This document shows positions 55,293 through 64,000 of a stretch of 64,000 nucleotides of DNA, piece by piece. This DNA comes from Entomortierella parvispora (Eukaryota > Mortierellomycota > Mortierellomycetes > Mortierellales > Mortierellaceae): contig OY752145.1 in assembly GCA_963573315.1 (NCBI GenBank), positions 2,418,001 through 2,482,000 on the forward strand. Reading direction: 5' to 3'. The notes beneath the pieces are model-generated. The model was not told the DNA's origin. It saw only the letters and a list, made by a program, of their open reading frames with translations, and made no database searches. The position numbers and the translations under genes were made by a program. Positions within the stretch are counted from its first letter, which is position 1, and each line of letters begins with the position of its first letter.

Positions 55293-57186
55293 TTAATTTG
55301 TTTGTTCAACTTCTGCGCCGTCACCCGCCGCCTTTGCCTTGGCCGCCTGTTCTGTCAGATAGCGCTTGGAAACCGCCAACGGGAGGGCTTCGACAGATCC
55401 TCGCGATTCGACCTGTGGAAGGTACGCCAGCTGCGGGCGGTACCGCATGCCCTTGATCGTCGCCTTCTTGCTGAGCCACTTTGGCATATAATTCAAGACG
55501 ACCTTCCTCGTTACGGAGTCGATCCAGTTCTGTTATGCATGAGAGCACGGAAGGTAGAGATCAGTCTAGTGAATCCACAAGGGCAGACAGAAAACAAAAC
55601 CACCGCAACAAAAGTCCGTCTGGCCCCCCACAGTGACCCTCGCCAGCCCCACCAAAAATAACTAGTTAGAAAACTTGCCTGACCAGCCAACACCTTGGCC
55701 ATTTGTGAACTTGTCGCAAGGTCCTCAACAGCATGGGGGTGTCTCTCATTGTAGTACAATTTGAAGGCCTTGGTGACACTAGCCGGTGAAGAGTCCTCCA
55801 TGTCGTAAATGGCGTTTGCCAACGAGATCCCATCTAAAAAGGCGTTCATGGCCCCCCGTCCTGCGTTGGGAAGCATCTTGTGGCAGGCATCCCCGATCAG
55901 CACGGTGCGGCAGTGGAACCAAGTGTCAAACAACTTTTCTTCCAACATGACTTTTGTCACGGCAGAAGGCGGCGTGAGATCAATCAGGTCCCCGATGGAA
56001 GCTCCAAGGTCGGTCGCGCAGGATCGCCAGAGGTCAGAATCGACCTTGATGGATTCTGCATCCCATTCAGACACACGAAAGCTCTCGCTCTCCTCAAAGA
56101 CGGTCGAGTCCAGTTGAGTATCGATTCTCCAGCATACCCGTCCATCTGGAATTACAAAGTAACGCCACTGTTTGCACAATGAAAAAATGGGGAAAGTGTG
56201 GTCAGGAACGCTATTGATTAGGGTTGCACAAGGTGAGATGAACAGGTCCGTACCGTGTGCCTAGAGTTGTCGCCGATGAAAATACCGGTGCGGCCGTACT
56301 GCTCGTGTACCTTTGGGTACTTTATGGGATCCAGTGGTCCTGTTGTGCCGAGGATACTCATGTGGTGGACTTTGAGCTGAGCACCATCAGATCTACTCAG
56401 TTTGCCGACTTCTTTGAGCTGTCGATATAAACTCTGTCTCACAGCGCTGTACGCTCCATCTATTAGTGCACTCTCAAGGATTAATCACATCATCCTTCGA
56501 TAATGAAGAGATGGCCAAAGCTACACTCGTTCACACGCACACACACACACATGTTCAACCATTACCAGATCCGATCAAGATGTCGGCGTGGTAGGTCTTG
56601 TTGTTGGAGCAACGGATCATCACGCCTTCTTGGTTTTGCAAGATGGAAAGAACTTTTCTTCCCAATCGAATCCGTTCCAGAGGAACCTCCTTCAGAAGAA
56701 GCTCATGAAGGTCTTTTCGGTACATGCACAAGGGCCGATAGCCCGTCCTGTTATCAAGAAGAAAGAGAAAAAACACAATCAATAAGGTGCAACCTTCACC
56801 CTTTCGGACACACAAAAGATCGCCAGGGTGTCTGTGTCTCTGTGTTCAAAGTCATCTTACAGTTCAATGTGATCGAGAAGGTCCATGTGTCCGATCTGGT
56901 TCATTTGTCCGTCAAAAATACTAATGTCCACCTGTTCCTTGGCGATCGCCATCAGCTTTCCCAACAATCCAAGCTGTTCAAAGAGAGGGAGGACGTTGGT
57001 CCACATGCCCGTGGCGCTTCCAATGGCCCGGAATTCATGATGGCGCTCATAGATGTAATAGTCAGCTCCTGCTCGCTCAAGCATGATGGCCATCATTAAA
57101 CCGCCCAAGCCGGCACCGATGATAAAGATCTTTGGCTTTTCTCTCCATCGTAACGAGGACAAACTGGCGCCGTCGACTGAAGACAT
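55293..57186 (-). CDS. FAD-dependent monooxygenase (PHBH/UbiH-type), tandem copy B
   Basis: Minus-strand exons 57186-56861, 56747-56566, 56459-56254, 56167-55679, 55529-55293 (phases 2, 1, 0, 0) give 479 residues. FAD motif KIFIIGAGLGGLMMAIMLE, GSATGMWTNVLPLFEQLGLL, the middle motif around ILIGSDGAYSAVRQ, and GDACHKMLPNAGRGAMNAF are all intact. The last intron (55678-55530) begins GCAAGT, a GC donor; copy A has a GT there. The start at 57186 matches copy A's short N-terminus, but the frame stays open upstream to an ATG at 57360 that would add a hydrophobic leader (MAQSPILLTLLLLLAAHAVL) resembling a signal peptide; a secretory isoform is possible. The substrate is unknown. Compared with copy A it has one extra intron and a longer Glu/Ala/Lys-rich C-terminus. 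Confidence 0.88.
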
Positions 57187-58689
57187 TATTTCCTGGCTTT
57201 TGGGAAGGGTGGATCGTGAGAGAGGAGGTTCAAGAGGTTGAACAAAACAAACAAAAGAAAGACGAGAGAGAGACGACCAATGGTCTTGTATTTGAGCAAA
57301 AAGGACGGCGTGGGCTGCCAGCAACAACAACAGGGTCAGCAAAATAGGGCTCTGAGCCATTGAGCAAACTCCGACCCTTTGACCTCTTTGACGCTCTTTG
57401 GGCTGCTAACAAGTCTCAGCTCTCAATTGCAGCAATGAAAGGGCTTGGGATGATCTTGGCCCTTTTGTAGTGAATCATATCTTTGTTTTCTTCGAATGAC
57501 GAGGATAGGTCTACGGTGAGGCTTTAAGGGTAATGGTTGCCTATCCTCTAGTCTTTTCCAGCAATAAAAAGAATCCTACATAGATTTTAGTAGAATGATG
57601 AGAGCTCTGTTGCCTTCTTGCACTCAGGGTGGAAATCGCTGCTCAAGAGACAAGAATGATGGAGAGTTTGATTCTCCACAGAATTTCCACAGACAAATTT
57701 TGAGAGAATAAAGGTCTGGATGGGGTTTGCAGCGTACATGTTCATGTACATGAGACCCCACAAGGCAAGGCCATGGAGCGGTCCCAGGCTGACTGCAAGA
57801 ATTTCGAGAGAAATTCTGTAGGATTCAGCTATCTTTGGCTTGGGGGGGGGGGGGGGGGGGAACGCAAGAAATTCAGGCAGGCCCGAGACGTGGGACGCGT
57901 CTTCGAATAAGAAAACAATGAACAGCCACACATTCCCATCGCGTCGCTTCAATGAATCGCGCCGTTCCCTTCGTCCATCACATTCACCACCATTCATTCA
58001 CTCGCGCTGTCGGTTATTGCTTTACCGTTCTCTCATTATCGCTGCCCCGTGTTATTAACAATTGTTAATCTTCTCGTAACAATGGACTTTGAGTTCTTGT
58101 TTGGCCCTTTGTGCACCACCTTTTCTCTGCCCCATCATAAGCAAACTACAGAGGTGTAATAGTTGTTGTAAATAAATCGTCATGCAGATGCTACGCCTGA
58201 CTCCTCAGATATCTCTATTCCATCTCACTTCCTCCTCCATCTCCAAGGAGTGAAGAACTTTGAATCTGAATGGAGTACTCAGGAACCGTCTATCTCAGGA
58301 ACAGTCTTCAAAGGATCCCAAACCATGACACAGGTTTTTTTTCTTTTTTTTTTGTTGAACGAGAGGATCGTCAACATGATGCAGACATAGGACTCTGTGA
58401 TCCTCAATTGCATCTGCCGGGCAGGAAGACAGTGTCCTGGCATCCATCCCGTTACCACGCAGAGTGGGGAAGATTTTAAGGTCACGAACCGGGGAAGGAC
58501 GCACAGACGCGTAAATCGCTTCTCGTGGTCGGCGCAGCACTGCCACTTTGCCTCTATTTTTGCTGCAAAATGGGGGTCTTCGCCGCTTTCGAAACTTTTT
58601 CCTGGTGAATGTGCGCCTCCATCTCTGCCGCATGGTTTTCATCTCTTACTCATCCATCACCACACATTGTCCCCTCCCCACCCATCTTC
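57187..58689. other. Intergenic region between monooxygenase B and the four-helix membrane protein
   Basis: No gene seen apart from the possible N-terminal extension of monooxygenase B (57187-57360). A 19-base G run lies at 57842-57860. The two flanking genes diverge, so both promoters are here. Confidence 0.5.
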
Positions 58690-59601
58690 ATGTCAATAAT
58701 CTTTATCCATCGTCTTCGGATCGCAATCACTTTCTTTGCTTTCTTCACAGGCGTCGCTCAAATTGTTTTCTCGGCCTACTATATCACCTACAATGGCAAT
58801 GCCGATTACAACATATACCTAGCTTATCCACTTTACTGGCGATGGCCTGCACAACTTGCCATGTCCGCGTTGATTTTTATCACCTATCTCTATACCGTGC
58901 TCACATCAAGACGGAAAAGTCGGGTTCATAAAGGCATTCGAGCGTTTTGGTGTCTGGTGCTCTCCATCTTTGCCCTCTACCTGTCACTCTCCTACATTGA
59001 CAGGATCAAAGGGCACTTTATATGTCTCCCTGCTTTCACTCCCTTGTGTGCCTCCAGCAGGGCGTCAGTGGTACTGATGGCCATCTGTGGATTCTTGATG
59101 TTGATTGAGATTCCGTTGATGGTCAAGCTGGATCATGGACCCTTGCCACCCAAGGAGGCTGTTACGGTGGTCCCACCGCAGACAGTCATGCCGATGCCGT
59201 ACATGTATCCGCCTGTACAACAGCAACCGCCCTACCTCTATCAACAACAACAGCCGGGTTTTTATCCACCAGGTCAGCAACCACCAACAAATGGAGGGTA
59301 TCCTCCATTCCAGCCAGGGTCTTTTTCAGCCTATGGAACACAAAAGTTTGAAAGTCAGGCCGATCTCTATGGCCAACATCAGCTTCAACATATGCAGCCG
59401 CAGCAACCGAACCCATACCAGCAACAGCAGTCTTTGCCTCTGACCCCTGGATCCATGGTCACTACGACGCCTCAGCCAGGTGGCCAGCCCATTGTGCCAT
59501 ATCCGTCGCCTGGAATATCGGTCGCAGTGTCACCGATATTGCCTGTGGGTGGCTATGGAACCCCTCCCGAAGCTCATTCCCCGATAGCGTACGCTCAATG
59601 A
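58690..59601 (+). CDS. Four-transmembrane protein with Pro/Gln-rich cytoplasmic tail
   Basis: A single exon of 303 residues from the Met at 58690; an in-frame ATG at 58609 is less likely because it would put an unrelated stretch before the first helix. Four hydrophobic helices are visible in the first ~165 residues: about 8-30 (IAITFFAFFTGVAQIVFSAYY), 53-72, 84-105 and 130-155. The arrangement, with short loops and a final helix leading to a charged KLDHG turn, resembles MARVEL-type fungal membrane proteins, but no diagnostic motif was seen. The remaining ~135 residues are rich in Pro, Gln, Tyr and Gly with several PPY-like and QQQ stretches, such as YLYQQQQPGFYPPGQQPP; such tails bind WW-domain ubiquitin ligases or self-associate. 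Function unknown. AATAAA lies directly after the stop (59605-59610). Confidence 0.75.
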   Translation: MSIIFIHRLRIAITFFAFFTGVAQIVFSAYYITYNGNADYNIYLAYPLYWRWPAQLAMSALIFITYLYTVLTSRRKSRVHKGIRAFWCLVLSIFALYLSLSYIDRIKGHFICLPAFTPLCASSRASVVLMAICGFLMLIEIPLMVKLDHGPLPPKEAVTVVPPQTVMPMPYMYPPVQQQPPYLYQQQQPGFYPPGQQPPTNGGYPPFQPGSFSAYGTQKFESQADLYGQHQLQHMQPQQPNPYQQQQSLPLTPGSMVTTTPQPGGQPIVPYPSPGISVAVSPILPVGGYGTPPEAHSPIAYAQ

Positions 59602-60177
59602 AACAATAAAAAAAGGGTTTTTTGTCCTCCAGGAAGCTGGCTTTTTTGGTTGGGACGTTTTGTGGGAGTAATGACGATGACGATGACATGGTACGATGCT
59701 ATCACAAACAAAGAAAGAAGGAAATAAACGCAGGGCAGTGTTGACCACTGTTATTTCGCCTGTGTGGCCATGCGAGGGGGGCGACAGAGAAAGAACGGGT
59801 CCATTTGGGCCATGGCCATGGTAGTCTACCATGCCCAGAGAAGGAAGGAAGGAAGAAACAAAACAAAAAAAGAGGGGAATGAAAATTGTTTGAATGAGCG
59901 AAGCAACAAAAAAAAAAAAAAGAGAAAAGCGTGGCCGCATGGTTGCGTGGGGTGGTCCGCGGATTCCCTTTTTTTTTCTTTTGATTTTGTTGTGTTGCTG
60001 TCCACCTTTTCCTCTCTCTCTCTCCCTTTTCTCTCCAACCCAACCTCCCTCCTCTCTCTCTCGCTCTCTCTCGCTCTCTCCGGTTCCCCTTCCGTCTCTC
60101 TGCTCCTCCTTCGTGTCCTTCACCTTCACTCCTCCTTTGTCACGTACTCGGCTGTTCAGTCTCTTCTTTCGGTAGCC
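59602..60177. other. Promoter and leader of the NudE gene
   Basis: No gene seen. From 59960 to 60177 the plus strand is almost purely C/T (CTCTCTCTC runs), typical of this genome's leaders, ending in GGTAGCC just before the ATG. Confidence 0.55.
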
Positions 60178-63100
60178 ATGGCCCAGCAGGATCTTCCTAG
60201 GTAAAAAACAACTCGAGGCAAAGAAGGCTCCTTGGGCACAAGTGTGTGACTCATTCACTCTTGGGCCAGCAACAAGGTCTCTCGATGTGGATGTGGTTCT
60301 CGTCGTCGTTGTTTGTTTTCTTTTGCTATCGGTTCCAGGCGGAAAAGGGTAGCGCGATTTTTTCAGGAACAGTCTTGGTAGCAAACATACCCTTCCCTAC
60401 TTGGTTGTTGTTGTTGTCCCTCTCGGCAGCAGCGAGGGAGCGAGGCTGAGAACAGAGAACAGAGTAGATGGCAGGGGCAAGGCTCGATGAATGGCACGGA
60501 ACGAACACTGGTGTGTGGTTTGGCCCTGCAATGGACTGACTCTGCTTGGGCCAAATGACGGGTGGCTGTCAACAAGAAACAAATCAAACAACCCATGGGG
60601 CATGCATGCATGCAGTGCAATGCACGTTCTTGTGCCCCATCGGATGCGGGCGACGGGGACCTTTGCTTTGCTTTGTTTTTCGTCTCTTGTTTTCTTCCGG
60701 ACGAGAAAGGACGTCCTTCCATCACAGGCTGCAGCAGCATGCAACCAGCCCCTCCCTTCCCTTCGTCTGTCCCCCTCCCTTGCTCGCCTCCCTTTCTCCG
60801 CTCCAACAGTACCTCCCAGCTGCACTTTTCTCAGCCCCAACACTTCACCACCACCATTGCCATCACCACCATCCTCCACAGCCAATAAACGACAACATGG
60901 TCCCCGCCCCGGTAGTTGCCGTGGACAGACCCCTGTCTGGCCCCTGCTCCAGGTACTCCAGTCCGCCCACGATGTCTGCCTGCTCTCTGTCCACGAGAAC
61001 CAGACTCGGGTCGCCCTTTTGGTTTTTTGTTCCTCGACCCTTGTTTTTCCTCGAGGAGAGGGGGAGAAACGCGGGAGCTCTCACTTTGTTTTATTGCAAA
61101 CGTGCTCTCAGACGGTGTCATCACCTTGTTTTCTCTCTTTCGCTCTCTTTCTTGTAGTGACCCCCTCGCGCAACATCACTCTCCTATTTCTCTCTTTGTT
61201 TGTGCTGTTGTTTGGGGGGAGAGGAGTTTGCGCTAGTTCCATTTTTTTTTTTTTTTTTTGTTGTTTGTTACGAGTGGAGCGCAAGCTCCTCGAAGCCAGC
61301 AAGGATCCCAGGTCAATGTTGGATAGTCGGATGGAGATCAGACGGGCTTGAGCATGGTACTGTCCATGGCAGCGCGTTCACACAGACACATGGCTACCTT
61401 ATCAAACCCAAGACTTATTCAGAACAAATCTGGATGTGGATCTTGGTTCTAGGATCTGGAGTCGGGCTTGTCCTTGACCGGAAAAAAAAAAGGTCTGCGA
61501 GATAAGAGGGTGGCCTATTTCCATTCTTTTTTTTCCGGTGTAGCTGCAGATGCAAGGCTGAAATGATTCCAGGGCCGTTGGGATGCCGCATTTGTCACTG
61601 CATGATATCCCTGTCATTGCTGTCCGCGACAATCAATTTCGCTCAAAATTGGGCACAGACTGCTCCCCAAAGGGAGAGCAAAAAAGATGGAGGCCCCTGG
61701 AGAGGCCATCTTTTATTTTTTTTCTGTCGACCGTGCTGAAAATCTCAGTCAGTGCGTCGTCCCCTGCTAACATCAAGCTACATTATTTGGAAACGAATTA
61801 GCTTTCAAAGCGTTGCCGAGGAGCTCGAGTATTACAAGGCGCTTGCTCAGGAACATGAGGAGGCTCTGAAGGAAACCAGTGATGTGCTCGAAGAGTTTCA
61901 GCAGTCGTCCAAGGAGCTGGAAGCAGAACTAGAGAAGGAGATTGAATCGACTGAGCGTCGATGCCAGGAGATGAAGATCCGGAACGAATCTATGAGACAG
62001 GAGGTCGACGAGTGGAAGGTAAGTCGGCTTTAGACGATAACCACACTCGCAATAACGATTGACTGGAATCAGAGACAAGGAAGTTCATGTTTTTGCATCA
62101 AGGGATGGTCAACTCAAAACAGAAAAAAAAGGGGGGGATTGTCAGTGGACATGTGGACAGGGCAAAGCCCGTCCCTGTCTTTGTCAGCCAAAACATGTAC
62201 TGACAGGAGGTTTTTTGTTTTGTGCTATCAACTAGGACAAATACCATCAGTCGGTCAAGGATTCTAACGCACACATCAATCAACTGACACGACAGCTGGA
62301 GGATTTGAAGAAGCAGACCGAAATGTTTATCAAGAAGGAACGCGAACTTGAGCAGGACAATGATGACCTCGAGCGACATGAGAGGTGGGTGTGGATTTTT
62401 TTGTGTTGATGTTCCAATATGACTCTTTCCAAACACCCCCCTTGGAGATTTCGTCATCTGACAAGTCAATCATTTTGTCCGCACTTTTGTACTCAGAGCT
62501 GCACAGTGGTCGTTGCAGGAGCTAGAGATCAAGTACAATGCCTCTGTGGAGAAGACTGTGATTCTGGAAGGCGAAGTCGCGTCAAAGGTTGCATTGTCAG
62601 AGGAGGTCCAGCGCCTCAAAGACGAGCTGCGAGGTAATTGTCACTGCCCTTGTCCTGTTGCCACCAAAACAAGTCCAGTCCATGCCGAGGACCTTTAATG
62701 ATGTATTATTCGAATTACTGCCATTTTTTTAGATGCGAACGTAGAACTGGCCGTAATGAAATCGAACCAGGCTATCAGCGGATTTTCGGCTTCTCAGAGT
62801 GCCCAGGCAGCTCCGGCTGGTCAGACGGTGGGAGCAGTAGAGACCAGTGTCGCCGGCACAACTTCCTCACGCCCATCGATTGGAAGAAGCTACGATGCCA
62901 TGCCTTCTTTGAGGGCTCGTCTGGCCAAGAACAGCACTCTCCAGCGATCTTCGTCTCGTCTTGGTGGAGCGCCTGCTACTGGAGGTGTGGGCGAAACTAA
63001 TACCGCCACTGCCGCTGGAACAGCACAGAATCCTGTCAGGACAGTTCAGGACATGGTGGGTCGTGTTAGGGTAAGATGAGGAACAGGTCTTGTTTTGTGT

Positions 63101-63564
63101 GTCATATTTTAATACCAAAAAGCTCACCAACTTTTGGTTGCTCTGTCCTACATTAGTCGTTGGAGGCTCGTCTGGCCTCTTGCCGATCCTTGGTCACACC
63201 ATTGCTGCAGCCTCCTCCCTCGTACTCGACTGTGAATGTACCAACCTCATCCAACCGATCAAGCTATATTTCCAGCCGTGGAACCGGTTCTGCTTACACG
63301 ATGACGACTAGACCCGAATCTCCTGTGTACTCGTCCCCCACCACAGCGTCTTCTCAGAAGGTGGTCCGAAGAACGTCATTACTTTTGCAGCAGCATTTGC
63401 AGCAGCACCGTGAGAACTTGGCCAAAGAACAGCAATTGCGCGAGCAGCAGTTGTTGCGACGCCACCAGGAAGAAGAGCACGAGCAAGAGATTCAACAGCG
63501 TCAGCACCATCTCCAACAACAAAACTCCATGACTGCGGCGCCTGAAGGCATCTTGTCGACCTAA
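60178..63564 (+). CDS. NDE1: NudE/NDE1-NDEL1-like dynein regulator
   Basis: Exons 60178-60200, 61802-62018, 62236-62384, 62497-62633, 62733-63070, 63157-63564 (phases 2, 0, 2, 1, 0) give 423 residues. The tiny first exon MAQQDLP joins SFQSVAEELEYYKALAQ, matching the NudE N-terminus (D-P-x-F-x-S) and supporting the 1.6-kb first intron. Residues ~10-185 form the long coiled coil that dimerises and binds LIS1/dynein; diagnostic stretches are ELEQDNDDLERHERAAQWSL and EEVQRLKDELRDANVELAVMK. The C-terminal half is Ser/Thr/Ala-rich, then Gln/Glu/His-rich (LLLQQHLQQHRENLAKEQQL). NudE proteins tether LIS1 to dynein for nuclear migration along hyphae and spindle positioning. No other first exon is needed, but alternative exons within the long intron cannot be excluded. 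Confidence 0.9.
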
Positions 63565-64000
63565 ACGAGAGATTCAGGGGCGTCAGCACCATGAACAACC
63601 AAGCTTCTTCACCCTGTGTGTCTTGGGAGAGGCAACTTTTCGACTTTGAAAGTGCCATTCTTGGCGTCCTTCTTTTTTGAAGACACGATGAAAGAGTAGG
63701 GTTGTTCATTCGTCTTGTTTTGACACGCGACCGAAGTCTCTTTTGATATATCCCCAGCCCCCTTCCCACCCGTTGCCTGCATATTTTTTTCTTGTACCTA
63801 TGATATCTTTGTAAAACAACTCACCCCTTCCATATTTGTCCCTTCCCCTTCCCCTCCCACTTTTCCCTTCCCCTGAACGAAAAAAAGGCGGAGGCAGCGG
63901 ATTGTTTATCGATCCCAGCCCTTTGCTTGCAATGAACAAAAAAATGTGAATAATATGAATGTCAAAAACAATAAAAAAAAGAAAAAAGTGCTATCCAGCC
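63565..64000. other. 3' region of NudE and window end
   Basis: No further gene seen. C-rich stretch at 63760-63880 and A-rich AATAAA-like signals near 63970. Confidence 0.5.

Noticed and set aside
60491-61351. 286-codon ORF in the NudE first intron
   Set aside because: No family resemblance and biased composition; splice phases of NudE skip it cleanly.

Overview
The window looks like nuclear DNA from a filamentous early-diverging fungus, most likely Mortierellomycotina (Mortierella or a relative). Supporting this are many short GT-AG introns, pyrimidine-rich promoters, AATAAA-type 3' signals, and a fatty-acid elongase that, from memory, closely resembles a Mortierella alpina elongase. I saw no bacterial operons, rRNA, tRNA or CRISPR arrays. 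Exon structures were assembled by hand from splice signals, reading-frame phase and family similarity; CDS entries span introns and give exon coordinates in the text.

Left arm (1-11918), conserved genes: ceramide synthase (5' end outside the window), an FHA/coiled-coil/tail-anchored SLMAP-Far10-type STRIPAK subunit, an ELO elongase, a METTL23-like methyltransferase and mitochondrial ribosomal protein uS14m.

Accessory island (about 12.0-36.2 kb): an unfamiliar two-gene module (a ~125-135-residue protein followed by a ~406-residue secreted cysteine-containing protein) occurs twice, at 12508-15369 and 23874-26450; the second secreted gene is frameshifted. Between the copies lies a 1382-residue gene that joins an XPG/FEN1-type flap-nuclease region to a Fanzor/TnpB-type RuvC plus zinc-finger nuclease. 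This is the most striking object in the window. A DEDD 3'-5' exonuclease gene (EXD1-like) follows. Next come repeats: nested degenerate duplications (29.1-30.0 kb), two ~0.8 kb direct repeats (31092-31938 and 34964-35765) enclosing a broken unknown gene, and a minisatellite.

Right arm (36237-64000), conserved genes again: mitochondrial uL6m, a velvet-domain regulator, Golgi tether subunit COG5 divergent from the mitochondrial inner-membrane protein MDM31, rRNA-processing UTP23, a TMEM135-like membrane protein, a tandem pair of FAD-dependent monooxygenases, a four-helix membrane protein with a Pro/Gln-rich tail, and the dynein regulator NudE. These genes do not form one pathway. They cover lipid synthesis, mitochondrial translation and shape, vesicle traffic, ribosome assembly and development, as expected of an ordinary fungal chromosome arm interrupted by one repeat-rich nuclease island.
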